Shown: positions 23,989 to 35,119, counted from the first letter of the stretch. The stretch is 39,792 nt of DNA from an uncultured Eubacteriales bacterium (GCA_948468985.1 CAOKKG010000006.1:1-39792); one strand, 5' to 3'. Program-made: numbers and translations. Notes: a model not told the origin generated them from the letters alone.

Positions 23989-24459
23989 TCATTCCGCCTC
24001 GAACAGCAGCTCTGCCTCGCAGGTGAGGCCCATCGGCAGCGCATATACCCCTACGGCGCTGCGCGCGGGCAGCCCGGCTTCTTCCCCGAACAGTTGCAAA
24101 AACAGCTCGGACGCGCCGTTTAGGACATCCGGCTGATACGCGAATTCGGCGGAGCAGTTCACAAACCCCGTGAGCTTTACAAGCCGCCGCACGCGGTTCA
24201 GGTCATGGAGCGCCGCCTGCATGTTCGAAAGCAGGTTGCGCGCGCACAGCCGCGCGGCGTATCGGGCCTCGTCCAGCGTGCGGTCGACACCCACCTTGCC
24301 GCAGACCGCCTCCGCCCCGGCGACGCTCCCGCAGCCGGAACAGTACCACAAATTCCCGCCGAAGGGCTGCACCGGCCGGTACAGCCCGATTTTTTCCTGC
24401 ACGGGCGGCAAGGTGACGCCCAGCGCCCGCATCCGTTCGTAAATGTCCTGTTTTTGCAT
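23989..24459 (-). CDS. RidA/YjgF-family protein
   Basis: A 156-residue protein of the Rid family of trimeric enamine/imine deaminases, longer by some 25 residues at the N-terminus than classic RidA. Visible: LYRPVQPFGGNLWYCSGCG at the start, ARLCARNLLSNMQAALHDLN, VRRLVKLTGFVNCSAEF, and the signature RSAVGVYALPMGLTCEAELL with the conserved Arg. Rid proteins hydrolyse reactive enamines formed by PLP enzymes. The loop CSGCGS, with two further Cys (AVCGKV), is unusual. The ATG at 24457-24459 has a weak GAGAGGG upstream. It is monocistronic and convergent with the lipoprotein gene, 29 bp away. Confidence 0.88.
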   Translation of the reverse strand: MQKQDIYERMRALGVTLPPVQEKIGLYRPVQPFGGNLWYCSGCGSVAGAEAVCGKVGVDRTLDEARYAARLCARNLLSNMQAALHDLNRVRRLVKLTGFVNCSAEFAYQPDVLNGASELFLQLFGEEAGLPARSAVGVYALPMGLTCEAELLFEAE

Positions 24460-24513
24460 AAAGTTCCCTCTCTTTTCTGCCAAATTCGCGGCCAGAGTCT
24501 GCCGCTTTCCTCC

Positions 24514-24542
24514 ATTGTAGAGCACGGCCACCGCAAAGGCAA
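24514..24542 (-). promoter_or_regulatory. Promoter of the RidA-family gene
   Basis: On the minus strand TTGCCT (24537-24542), a 17-bp spacer and TACAAT (24514-24519). Confidence 0.65.
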
Positions 24543-24566
24543 GCGCGCCCCGCGGCAGAAACGCCA

Positions 24567-24602
24567 CATAAAAAACGGACGCCCGCAAGCGTCCGTTTTG
24601 TG
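24567..24602 (-). terminator. Terminator of the reductase operon
   Basis: AAAACGGACGC and GCGTCCGTTTT (24572-24582 with 24589-24599) form an 11-bp stem directly after the aldo/keto reductase gene. Confidence 0.9.
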
Positions 24603-24614
24603 TTGTTCGCCGTT

Positions 24615-25805
24615 TTACTTCTGCGCCTGCTCGCGGCCGCGTCTCGCCGCCTCCTCGCGCTGCCGGCAGGTTTCCGCCCAGCTCGGCATTTTCGAGAGAA
24701 TGTCCGCAAGCTCCTGCATGTGCGAGGGGATGTCGATCTTCTGCGGGCACATCTCCATACACGCGCCGCACCCGAGGCAGGCCGTCGGCTGTTTGTCCGC
24801 CGGGAGGCTCTCCATGCGCATGCCGATGCCCATCTGCGCGCCGAACCGCGCTTCGTTTAGGCTGTTCATCATCATCGGGATGTCCAGCTCCATCGGGCAG
24901 CTGTCGCAGCAATACCGGCAGCCCGTGCAGGGCACGCTGTTCTTCATCCCTTCGCCGATGTCCAACAGCAGCGCATTCTCCGCGGCCGAAAGCGGCTGCA
25001 TCGCGGCAAAGGTCTCCACATTCTGCTGCATTTGAACGAAATTGCTCATGCCGCTCAAGATGAGCTTGACGCCCGGGACGCCCGCAATCCAGCGGAACGC
25101 CCACTTTGCCGCCGTCCAATCCGGGTGCGCGGATCGGAGCCGCCCCATGTCCGCCGGGGACAGCGCCGCGAGCCGCCCGCCGCGCAGCGGTTCCATGACC
25201 CAGATTGGGATATTATGCGCGTTCAAAAGGTCGCATTTCGCCTTCGCGTCCTGCAAGGTCCAGTCCATGTAGTTGAGCTGAATCTGGCAGAACTCCATGT
25301 CCTTGCCGTACTTTTCCAAAAACCGGCGCAGGTTGTCCGGCTGCCCGTGGCTGGAAAAGCCGAGGTGCCGGATGCGCCCCAAACGCTTTTGTTTCAAAAA
25401 GTAGTCCACGATGCCCCACCGCGGGTCGAGGTAGGTGTCGATGGACATCTCGCACACATTGTGCAGCAGATAGAAGTCGAAATATTCTACGCCGCATTTT
25501 TGCAGCTGCTCCTCAAAGATCGCCGCCGGGTCATAGCGCTCGCTCAGCTGATGTCCCGGGTATTTCGTCGCGAGCAGGAAGCTCTCCCGCGGGTATTTTT
25601 CGAGCACGCGCCCCATCACCCGTTCGGATTCGCCGCCGTGGTAGGGGTATGCCGTGTCAAAGTAATTCACGCCATGCGACAGGGCGTATTCCGTCATTTC
25701 CGCCACCTGCGCCTCGATGATTTTGCCCGCCTCGTCCACCGGCAGGCGCATCGTGCCAAAGCCCAGCATGGACAGCTTTTCGCCGCAAGCCTCTGTATGG
25801 ATCAT
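24615..25805 (-). CDS. Aldo/keto reductase with C-terminal 2[4Fe-4S] domain
   Basis: A 396-residue protein. Residues 1-280 form the aldo/keto reductase barrel with the catalytic tetrad Asp50 and Tyr55 (FDTAYPYHGG), Lys81 (LATKYPG) and His115 (YLLHNV). The C-terminal 100 residues carry two cysteine clusters, PCTGCRYCCDSCP and ACLGCGACMEMCP, which should hold two [4Fe-4S] centres. Such enzymes are common in anaerobic Clostridia and reduce aldehydes or related carbonyls, probably with electrons that may also pass through the clusters; the substrate is unknown. The ATG has GGGGGGAG upstream. It is the second gene of an operon with the flavodoxin-type reductase, 24 bp after it, under a MerR-type promoter. 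Confidence 0.93.
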   Translation of the reverse strand: MIHTEACGEKLSMLGFGTMRLPVDEAGKIIEAQVAEMTEYALSHGVNYFDTAYPYHGGESERVMGRVLEKYPRESFLLATKYPGHQLSERYDPAAIFEEQLQKCGVEYFDFYLLHNVCEMSIDTYLDPRWGIVDYFLKQKRLGRIRHLGFSSHGQPDNLRRFLEKYGKDMEFCQIQLNYMDWTLQDAKAKCDLLNAHNIPIWVMEPLRGGRLAALSPADMGRLRSAHPDWTAAKWAFRWIAGVPGVKLILSGMSNFVQMQQNVETFAAMQPLSAAENALLLDIGEGMKNSVPCTGCRYCCDSCPMELDIPMMMNSLNEARFGAQMGIGMRMESLPADKQPTACLGCGACMEMCPQKIDIPSHMQELADILSKMPSWAETCRQREEAARRGREQAQK

Positions 25806-25829
25806 GGTGCGTTCTCCCCCCTTCGTTCC

Positions 25830-26450
25830 TTACTGTCTTGTAAAGTTGGTGACCTTCTTCACATCCGCCGGGTGGTCAATGCCGTTTTGCCGCCCAAGCT
25901 CGATGCATTTGAGCATCCAGGCCATGTTCTTGCCGATGTTTTTCATCGTCTGCACGCCTTCCTCGTCCTCCGCGACCTCGGTTGCCTTCGCGCCGAACAC
26001 ATGGTTCCAATAGTTCGCCGTCACGATGGGCATGGAGCTGATGGAAAAGTGCTTGTTCACGACATCCATGGAGGCCACCTGCCCATTGCGCCGCGCGCTT
26101 AAGATCGCGGCCGCCGGCTTGAATTTGAAATTGCGCCCATACGCGAAAAAAGCGCGATCCATGACCGACAACAGCCGCCCCGTCGGGTGCGCATAGTACA
26201 CGGGCGAGCCGAACACGAACCCGTCAAACTCCGCCGCGCGTTCCCCGATCTCTGCCGCAATGTCCGAAAAGACACACTTGCCCGTCTTGCCGCACTGCCG
26301 GCAATCGATGCAGTCCGCGACCGGCCCCTTGCCGAGCCAGAGGATCTCGGTCTCAATGCCCTCTTCCCGCAGGCTGTCCGCGACGATGCCGAGCGCCGTC
26401 GCCGTGCATCCGTCCTGCTTGGGGCTGCTGTTCACAAGCATCACTTTCAT
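25830..26450 (-). CDS. Flavodoxin-fold NAD(P)H-dependent FMN reductase with Cys motif
   Basis: A 206-residue protein of the NADPH-dependent FMN reductase/iron-sulfur flavoprotein group. The phosphate loop is NSSPKQDGCTATAL near the N-terminus; the Cys motif CIDCRQCGKTGKC (about 47-59) may bind a [4Fe-4S] cluster as in Isf proteins; FVFGSPVYYAHPTGRL forms the flavin ring contact. It transfers electrons from NAD(P)H through FMN. GGAGGAGG stands before the ATG at 26448-26450. It is first in the operon with the aldo/keto reductase, under a MerR-type promoter, so the pair probably answers an electrophile, aldehyde or redox stress (inference from promoter and enzymes). Confidence 0.9.
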   Translation of the reverse strand: MKVMLVNSSPKQDGCTATALGIVADSLREEGIETEILWLGKGPVADCIDCRQCGKTGKCVFSDIAAEIGERAAEFDGFVFGSPVYYAHPTGRLLSVMDRAFFAYGRNFKFKPAAAILSARRNGQVASMDVVNKHFSISSMPIVTANYWNHVFGAKATEVAEDEEGVQTMKNIGKNMAWMLKCIELGRQNGIDHPADVKKVTNFTRQ

Positions 26451-26569
26451 GGTTTTCTCCTCCTCCATTCCGTGTGCCGCACGCAAATCCGCCGTTTGCC
26501 CGGGCAGGCTTGCGCATTTGCGGCCGGGGCGTCTCGCTGGCCCTGCCGCCGGCACACTTTTCTGTTTTT

Positions 26570-26600
26570 ATTTTACTACCTAGAGCGCACTCCAGGTCAA
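26570..26600 (-). promoter_or_regulatory. MerR-type promoter of the reductase operon
   Basis: On the minus strand TTGACC (26595-26600), a 19-bp spacer and TAAAAT (26570-26575), with an 18-bp dyad CCTGGAG-TGCG-CTCTAGG in the spacer (26579-26596). Aldehyde/thiol-stress MerR regulators of the AdhR/NmlR type are known to act on promoters of this shape. No merR gene is in the window. The leader to the start codon is about 115 bases. Confidence 0.8.
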
Positions 26601-26813
26601 GGGCTTTTTCGCCGCCGCTTCCTCATACACGCCCACGACCGGGAAGGTATCCGCCGGCTGCCCACCGAGGGAGAGCGCCACTCTTCCTCCAAAATAGCAT
26701 TCCCCCTCCCCACCTGTCAACTTTTCGGGCACAGAAAGAGGGCGTGCTTTGCATCCTGCCTTTGCGCCTCTGCCCGCTATGCAAAAAGTGCCCCCGCCCC
26801 CAAAACCCCACGC

Positions 26814-26846
26814 AAAAACCGGCGAAGCCGCCTCCGCCGGTTCTTT
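26814..26846 (-). terminator. Terminator of the DUF1846 gene
   Basis: On the minus strand AACCGGCG and CGCCGGTT (26835-26842 with 26817-26824) followed by TTTTG, eight bases after the stop codon. Confidence 0.8.
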
Positions 26847-26854
26847 TGGTTTCC

Positions 26855-28318
26855 TTATACCCGCGTGGGATCGCAGGTGAGGTCGCACCCCAGCTTTTGG
26901 AAGGTGCGCTGATCCGCCGCCGAGAGCAGCACGCTCGAGTGCACCTGGCACCCGCGCAACGCGGGCAATTGGTGCAGCGCGCGCGCCGAAAGGTCGTTGT
27001 CCGCCGCCGTCGCCGACAGCGCGATCAGCACCTCGTCCGTGTGCAGGCGCGGGTTTTTGCTGCCGAGAAACTTCGTCTTGAGCTCCTGGATCGGTGCAAT
27101 CGCCGCGGGCGAAAGGATCTTTTGCTCGTGCGGGATGCCCGCAAGCACCTTGATCGCGTTCACAAGCGCGGCAGAGCTCGCGCCCAGAAGGTCGGTCGTC
27201 TTGCCCGTGATGATGCGCCCGTCGCTCAGCTCAATCGCCACCGCAGGCGCGAGCGTCTCTTCCGCGCGCTGCCGCGCCGGGGGGACGGCCGGCCGGTCCT
27301 CCGGCGTCAAGCCCTCCTGGCTTAGGAGGAGCAAGATCTTCTGCACCTCGCCCGGCTCCCGCCGCCCCTCGGCCACGCCCGCCACCGCCTGGAAATACCG
27401 GCGGATGATCTCCTGATCCGACGCCTCGCGGCAGGCCGCGTCGTCAAAGATGCAGTTGCCCGCCATGTTGACGCCCATGTCCGTGGGCGAGGCATACGGG
27501 CTGCTCCCATAGATGCGCAGGAAGATCGCGTGCAGTACAGGGAAGATCTCCACATCGCGGTTGTAATTGACCGTCGTCACGCCATACGCCTTCCAATGGT
27601 AGGGGTCCAGCATGTTCACATCGTTTAAGTCGGCGGTCGCCGCCTCATAGGCGAGGTTGACCGGGTGGTCGAGCGGCAGGTTCCAGATCGGGAAGGTCTC
27701 GTACTTCGCATACCCCGCGCGCACGCCGCGCCGCAGCTCGTGGTACAGCTGCGACAGGCAGGTCGCCATCTTGCCGCTGCCCGGGCCGGGGGCGGTCACG
27801 ACGACGAGCTGCCGCGTCGTTTCAATATAATCGTTCTTGCCGTACCCTTCCTCGCTCACGATGCGCGCGACATTGGCCGGGTATTCGGGGATGGTGTAGT
27901 GATGATACACCGCGACGCCAAGCTCTTTTAGCCGCGCTTCAAAGAGCACCGCGCTCCGCTGCGCGGCATACCGCGTGAGCACGACGCTGCCGACATACAG
28001 CCCCCGCCCGCGGAATTCCCCGATGAGGCGGATCACCTCGTTATCATACGTGAGCCCCAGGTCGGCGCGCACCTTGTTCTTTTCGATGTCCTCGGCGTTG
28101 ACGGCGATGACGATCTCCGCCTCGTCCGCGAGCTGCGCCAGCATCTGCAATTTGCTGTCCGCCGCAAACCCGGGGAGTACCCGCGCCGCGTGATAGTCGT
28201 CGAACAGCTTGCCGCCGAATTCCAGATAGAGCTTGTTATCGAACTGCGCAATGCGGTCGCGGATGTGCGCGGACTGCATCGCGAGGTATTTTTCGTTGTC
28301 AAAACCGATCCTTGCCAT
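26855..28318 (-). CDS. DUF1846 family protein
   Basis: A 487-residue cytosolic protein matching the DUF1846 family in length and pattern: GFDNEKYLAMQSAHIRDRIA at the start, LYLEFGGKLFDDYHAARVLP, TAPGPGSGKMATCLSQLYHE (a P-loop-like nucleotide site), NLPLDHPVNLAYEAATADLN and NYNRDVEIFPVLHAI. The family is widespread in anaerobic Firmicutes; a structure is known but no reaction is firmly established. The start at 28316-28318 is chosen for the GGGGGAAG upstream, the family N-terminus and the promoter beyond it. It is monocistronic with its own terminator. Confidence 0.93.
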   Translation of the reverse strand: MARIGFDNEKYLAMQSAHIRDRIAQFDNKLYLEFGGKLFDDYHAARVLPGFAADSKLQMLAQLADEAEIVIAVNAEDIEKNKVRADLGLTYDNEVIRLIGEFRGRGLYVGSVVLTRYAAQRSAVLFEARLKELGVAVYHHYTIPEYPANVARIVSEEGYGKNDYIETTRQLVVVTAPGPGSGKMATCLSQLYHELRRGVRAGYAKYETFPIWNLPLDHPVNLAYEAATADLNDVNMLDPYHWKAYGVTTVNYNRDVEIFPVLHAIFLRIYGSSPYASPTDMGVNMAGNCIFDDAACREASDQEIIRRYFQAVAGVAEGRREPGEVQKILLLLSQEGLTPEDRPAVPPARQRAEETLAPAVAIELSDGRIITGKTTDLLGASSAALVNAIKVLAGIPHEQKILSPAAIAPIQELKTKFLGSKNPRLHTDEVLIALSATAADNDLSARALHQLPALRGCQVHSSVLLSAADQRTFQKLGCDLTCDPTRV

Positions 28319-28348
28319 ACTTCCCCCGTCAAAAAAATCACTTTCTCT

Positions 28349-28421
28349 AGTGTAGCATTTTTCGCGCCGATTCTCAATTTTTTCTGCGCATTTTTTGCGG
28401 GAGGCGTTCTTGCCGCCTCCC
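28349..28421 (-). promoter_or_regulatory. Promoter of the DUF1846 gene with upstream palindrome
   Basis: On the minus strand TTGAGA (28372-28377), a 17-bp spacer and TACACT (28349-28354). Upstream lies an inverted repeat, GGGAGGCG (28399-28406) and CGCCTCCC (28414-28421), without a T-run, so an operator is more likely than a terminator. The bases from 28422 to 28622 hold nothing that I can name. Confidence 0.65.
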
Positions 28422-28622
28422 CGCGGGCAAGACCTACCGCGTGTTCGAGGATAGCCCCCGGCCAGATGACGCGCCGCGTGCCCTCCGCCCGGGCCTTTTG
28501 CCTTCGCCAAGGCAGGCGCTTTCCCGGAAAGTTTTACGCGAAGCCGCGCCGGGCGTCCCACCCGCGCACAGAAAGGCCCCACCTCTTCGCCTCCCCCTGC
28601 CCCCTCCGGCATCCATGCCGCC

Positions 28623-28653
28623 AAAAAAAGCACGGAAAATGCTTCCGTGCTTT
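28623..28653 (-). terminator. Terminator of the pnuC-like gene
   Basis: AAAGCACGGAA (28627-28637) pairs with TTCCGTGCTTT (28643-28653); on the minus strand a run of T follows. It lies about 100 bases after the stop codon. Confidence 0.85.
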
Positions 28654-28756
28654 CTTCACTATACTGGTATTGCTTTTTCCTTGCGCATTCTTTGCGGGGA
28701 TATGCCAAGACCCGCGTCCGGCAAGGCTGGTCGCCCAAGCTTTTGCCGCCCCGGCG

Positions 28757-29536
28757 TCAAGCCTTTGCGGCCTGCACCTGCTTCTTCTCGTGCGACTTAA
28801 TATACTTCGTCCACTTGATGTACCCATAGGTCGTGTTCGTGAAATACCCGGCCTTTAGGATGAGCAGAATCCACTGCCCCGCCATGATGTTCAAAATCGT
28901 CTCGAGCAGGGTGCAGAGATACCACGCGATCCACTGCTCGCGGTAGCGGAACAGGATGAACAGCCCGTTCGCGATGCCCACCGCGCTGCAGCACGCGTCG
29001 AGGTAGCAGGACACGACCTCCAGCGTCGGGTTGCCCGAGAAAATGCCGTTGTACTCGATGAGCGTCAGCAAGTACCCGATGCCCACCGTCCAAACGGCGA
29101 TCCCGGTCAGGATGAGCACCTCCTGCCACCCCGTAAGGCGGCGCACCTCGGTGAGCTCCTCCTGCTCGGCGTCCTTGTGCTTGTTCCACTGGATAAAGCT
29201 AATGATGTCGATCGGGATCCAGAAGAACAGCGTCGAGGCCATCGTCGCAAAGCGGTAGGACAGCACGAGGCAGATCGCGATCTCGGTAAGCTCCACCACG
29301 AGTGAGACCAGGAAGTTGTACTTGCTCTGCTTGGAGATCAACAGCTCACAGGCGACATTGCTGAAAATGTCGACCAGGTACAGCGCCATGATGACGCCGC
29401 CGTTGACGCCCTGCGTCTCTTCCTCGGGGAAGAGAAACGCGAACAAAATGGACAGACCTACGATGCTGAAAAACCAGACTTTTTCATAGGTCGTGAAGTA
29501 GTTCCAGAGCTTTTTTACACGCTCCTTGAAAGTCAT
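28757..29536 (-). CDS. PnuC-like nicotinamide riboside/vitamin transporter
   Basis: A 259-residue protein with seven or eight membrane segments. The C-terminal signature TNTTYGYIKWTKYI and the WNKHKDAEQEELTEVRRLTG loop match the PnuC family, which takes up nicotinamide riboside or related vitamins by facilitated diffusion for later phosphorylation. Codon use is noticeably less GC-rich than that of the neighbours in the N-terminal part (KVWFFSIVGLSILFAFLF). AAGGA lies 6 bases before the ATG. It is monocistronic, with a terminator downstream, and its leader is about 220 bases long with a terminator-like hairpin directly after the promoter. The vitamin specificity is not certain. Confidence 0.82.
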   Translation of the reverse strand: MTFKERVKKLWNYFTTYEKVWFFSIVGLSILFAFLFPEEETQGVNGGVIMALYLVDIFSNVACELLISKQSKYNFLVSLVVELTEIAICLVLSYRFATMASTLFFWIPIDIISFIQWNKHKDAEQEELTEVRRLTGWQEVLILTGIAVWTVGIGYLLTLIEYNGIFSGNPTLEVVSCYLDACCSAVGIANGLFILFRYREQWIAWYLCTLLETILNIMAGQWILLILKAGYFTNTTYGYIKWTKYIKSHEKKQVQAAKA

Positions 29537-29724
29537 AGAAAATCCTTCTTTCTAAAAAATAATTTCTTTCGAAATTTTTCACCAAATTTTCCCCGCCGGC
29601 AAACAGCGGTGTCCTTCGGGCATCGGGAGGCGGCCAAGGAGCGGCCCTGCGCGGCATCTTACCACACTGCCAAGCCAATTCCGGCTCTTTGCACGCGCAC
29701 CTCTCCCGCCTGTTTCCCGCCGCA

Positions 29725-29753
29725 AAAAAGAGACGCCATCGGCCTCTCTTTTT
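29725..29753. terminator. Terminator-like hairpin between folC and the pnuC-like gene
   Basis: AAAAAGAGA (29725-29733) pairs with TCTCTTTTT (29745-29753), with an inner GCC/GGC pair and a triloop. It is bidirectional. It may end the valS-folC transcript, but it also follows the promoter at 29765-29793 by only about 12 bases, and so lies at the very start of the pnuC leader. Confidence 0.7.
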
Positions 29754-29764
29754 GGAATAAACTG

Positions 29765-29793
29765 AGTATATCGGATTTTTTCTCTCTTGACAA
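29765..29793 (-). promoter_or_regulatory. Promoter of the pnuC-like gene
   Basis: On the minus strand TTGTCA (29788-29793), a 17-bp spacer and TATACT (29765-29770). Further down the leader, AATTTC-GAAA-GAAATT (about 29561-29576) forms another small hairpin near the start codon. Confidence 0.65.
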
Positions 29794-29889
29794 GTCTTTG
29801 CTTTGCTGTGCGCCAACCCGGCTTGCCCGTCGGGGAATTTTCCGCCGTCCGCGTGGGCGCAAGGGCTCGCCGCCCATCCCAGACGCGCC

Positions 29890-31007
29890 TTACGCCCCCG
29901 CGGTTTCGTCCAGCAGATCGAGCATTTCCCCCGCGAGGTAGAGCGACCCGGCGCACACAATCATCGCGCCCGTCCCCCGGGCATACGCCGCCGCGCGGGC
30001 ATACGCGTCCGCCGCGTCGCGGCAGACCTCCACCGGCGCCGCGCCCTGGAATACCTTCGCCAGCTCCGCCGCCGGGCGGCACCGGTCATAGGCCATCTGC
30101 GTCGCATACACGCGTTCGAACTGGTCCGCCGCCATCTCGCGGAAGTAGGACACATCCTTTTCGCGCATGGCCGCCGCGATCAAGACTTTGCGCCGCCCGG
30201 CATAGCGCGTGCGCAGCGTGTCGTGCAAAAACCGGAGCGAGTCCGCGTTGTGCGCGCCGTCCACGAGCACATCCGCCCCCGCGACATACTGCTGCCGCGC
30301 GGGCAGCACCGTCCGCCAAAGCCCCGCGCGCACGGCCTCCGGCGGGACGAAAATACCCGCCTCCCGGAGCAGCCCCGCCGTGCGCACGGCCGTCGCTGCG
30401 TTCACATACTGCATGCTCGCCGGGTTTTGGATGCGCAGATTTTCGACGCCGTCCACGGAAAAGCTCCCGTCCGGGTGCACGCAGAAATCCCCCGCGCGCA
30501 CGGTCGAGAGCCGCGCACGCCGCAAAAAGCAGGTCGCCTCCACAATGTGCCGCACACGGTCGTCCTGTGGGGCAGAGATCACGCGCCCGCCCAGACGGAT
30601 GGCCGCCGCCTTTTCGAGGGCGATCTTCTGGATCGTGTCGCCCAAAATCTCCATATGGTCCATGCCGATGCGCGTCAGGACGAGCGCCGCGCAGGGGAGC
30701 TTCGTTGCCGGGTCGTGCCGCCCGCCGAGCCCGGTCTCCATCACGGCGACCTCCACGCCCTGTTCCGCGAAATAGGCCATCGCGACCTGGAAAAACCTGC
30801 GGAAATACCCGGTCTCCATCGTTTCCCGCATGAGCCGCGCGAGGTCGGCGGAGGGGATGTCCGCCCCGTCGATGCTCACGCGCTCGTTTTCCCGCCGGAT
30901 GTGCGGGGAAACGAACAATCCCGTCTTGTACCCCGCCGCCGAGATCATGTTGGCCAGGTAGGTCGAGGTCGACCCCTTGCCCTTGGTGCCTGCGATCTGA
31001 ATGAACT

Positions 31008-31011
<4 letters not shown>
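29890..31011 (-). CDS. folC: Folylpolyglutamate/dihydrofolate synthase, N-terminally short
   Basis: A 373-residue Mur-ligase-fold enzyme that adds glutamate to folates (and may make dihydrofolate from dihydropteroate). Visible: the P-loop AGTKGKGST (residues 7-15), LFVSPHIRRENERVSIDG, METGLGGRHDPATKL, GMDHMEILGDTIQKIALEKA with the carbamylated-Lys position, and DGAHN in the C-terminal domain. Typical FolC proteins have 40 to 50 residues before the P-loop; here the chain begins six residues before it. The ATG overlaps the valS stop codon as ATGA, so translation is coupled, and the upstream frame inside valS does not look like a FolC N-terminus. Confidence 0.9.
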
Positions 31012-33677
<2,666 letters not shown>

Positions 33678-33845
33678 GGTTTCTCTCCTTTTGCGTCCGC
33701 CGCGGGCAGGCGGCAGGCTTTCCCGCCCCGCGCGGCACTTTCACGATTTTGAATTTCCAATATTTCTATCAAATTTCTTCGGCAGCTTCCGCGCGGACTC
33801 CTTGCCTTGTGCGTTCGAGCGGCCTCTTGGGCGGCTTTTCAAAAC

Positions 33846-34096
33846 AAAAAAGCCCTCACCCCAAAAGGGCGAGAGCCTCGCGTTACCACCTTTTTTCCCC
33901 CGCACATCGCTATGCGGGGCTTCGCGTCCACCAACATGGACGAGCCGGATACCGGCGGCCACCCGCTGCGCCAAGGGCGCAGAAGCTCCCAGGCGACTTC
34001 CCCGCTTCACCTGCCGCCGCCCTCTCAGCAAACCGGGCCGCTCTCTTGTGCCGTGCAGGCGGGTACTCCTCCTGTTCCTCGCTTGTCGATTCGTTT
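33846..34096 (-). promoter_or_regulatory. T-box riboswitch (valine) of valS
   Basis: The leader carries the T-box core GGTGGTAACGCG (33879-33890, minus strand), followed by a terminator GCTCTCGCCC / GGGGTGAGGGC and T6 (33846-33876). Stem I begins with GGAGTACCC near 34063-34071, whose CCCGC pairs with GCGGG on the 3' side; directly after it GAA-GTC places the specifier codon GTC (Val) at 33995-33997. When uncharged tRNA-Val pairs with the specifier and the core, the terminator cannot form and valS is transcribed. This fits the downstream gene exactly. Confidence 0.92.
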
Positions 34097-34102
34097 TTCC
34101 TT

Positions 34103-34131
34103 ATGATAGCAGATTTCCCGCCGCGCGTAAA
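34103..34131 (-). promoter_or_regulatory. Promoter of the valS T-box leader
   Basis: On the minus strand TTTACG (34126-34131), a 17-bp spacer and TATCAT (34103-34108). Confidence 0.75.
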
Positions 34132-34232
34132 GCCCCTTTTCGCGCCGTCCGCCCGGCGTTTTTCCGGTTTCGCCGCGCCCGGATTTCCCGCCCGCTTCGC
34201 GTCCGGCCGCTTTCCGCCCGTTTCGCGCTCTG

Positions 34233-34772
34233 TCAGGACTTCTTCGGGAACATCTTGTCCCAGCTCCGCCATGCGTACTGCACCATGCTGGCCACGCTCC
34301 CTGCAAGCGCCACATAGACGAACACCCGGTAAAACGGGAGGTATTCGTGCAAAAAGCAGGTGCCGATCGCCGTGTTGAACACAAAGGCCGCGATCTTGCC
34401 AAAGCGGTTAGAGGGCAGCACCACGCGGCTGTTCTTGGCCGTCAAAAGTCCGCCCAGCAGCATCAAGAGCTCCTTTACAAAGATCACGACCGTCACGCCG
34501 AGCGGCAACACGCCCTTCACCGTGAACGCGACGATGACCCACACCGCCATCATCTTGTCCGCCAAGGGATCGAGGAAGATGCCAAGCTGCGTGATGAGCT
34601 GATACCGCCGGGCGATGTATCCGTCCAACAGGTCGGTGAGGCAGGCCGCAAGAAAGCAGACAAACGCCCAAAGCGTCCTGTCCGAGAGCAGCAGCCAGAC
34701 GACGACCGGCACCAGCAGCAGGCGGACAAGCGCGAGGATGTTCGGTAAATTTACAATCTTTTCCTTTTGCAC
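34233..34772 (-). CDS. pgsA: CDP-diacylglycerol-glycerol-3-phosphate 3-phosphatidyltransferase
   Basis: A 179-residue membrane enzyme that makes phosphatidylglycerol phosphate from CDP-diacylglycerol. The CDP-alcohol phosphatidyltransferase signature D-x2-DG-x2-AR-x8-G-x3-D-x3-D is complete (TDLLDGYIARRYQLITQLGI followed by FLDPLADK). NLPNILALVRLLLVPVVVWL is the typical first helix, and four or five more helices follow. I chose the GTG at 34770-34772 (product MQKEKIVNLPN) because GGAGG stands 9 bases upstream and the family starts there; two upstream ATGs lack such a site. It is monocistronic, upstream of the valS leader on the same strand. Confidence 0.93.
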   Translation of the reverse strand: MQKEKIVNLPNILALVRLLLVPVVVWLLLSDRTLWAFVCFLAACLTDLLDGYIARRYQLITQLGIFLDPLADKMMAVWVIVAFTVKGVLPLGVTVVIFVKELLMLLGGLLTAKNSRVVLPSNRFGKIAAFVFNTAIGTCFLHEYLPFYRVFVYVALAGSVASMVQYAWRSWDKMFPKKS

Positions 34773-34815
34773 CGTGCGATTCCTCCGCATTTTTCCAAAT
34801 TTACATACATGTTTC

Positions 34816-34860
34816 ATTATACCGCCGAAAAGTCCGCTTTTCAAGCAGTTTTTCGGCGGT
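34816..34860 (-). promoter_or_regulatory. Promoter of pgsA within an 11-bp inverted repeat
   Basis: On the minus strand TTGAAA (34839-34844), a 17-bp spacer and TATAAT (34816-34821). Arms ACCGCCGAAAA (34821-34831) and TTTTCGGCGGT (34850-34860) are perfect and 18 bp apart, one in the spacer and one upstream of the -35. Confidence 0.75.
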
Positions 34861-35119
34861 GGCGGCGGCGCGTGCCCCGCCTTGGCATCTCGCCGCCCTT
34901 CTTTCCCGTTTCTGCTCGGTTGCCCTTCCTCCCAGGCCGGCAAGGTCGTTTCCATCCCTCCTTCCCGGGGGTAAGTTCCGTTACGCCCCGATCGTCCGAT
35001 TTCCCTCGCATTTGCCGTCTCTTGTTCTGTCCCGCGCGCACCTTCTGCCCTTCCCGGGGGTAGGCGCGCGCGGCGTTTTGTTGTATAATGGCCTTACTAT
35101 GGAAAGGAGCCTTGATTGC

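Noticed and set aside
26680..26720. A second minus-strand promoter (TTGACA-18-TATTTT) upstream of the MerR-type one
   Set aside because: The boxes are good, but the only ORF after it begins 9 bases past the -10 and is 33 codons long; I could not support a gene for it.
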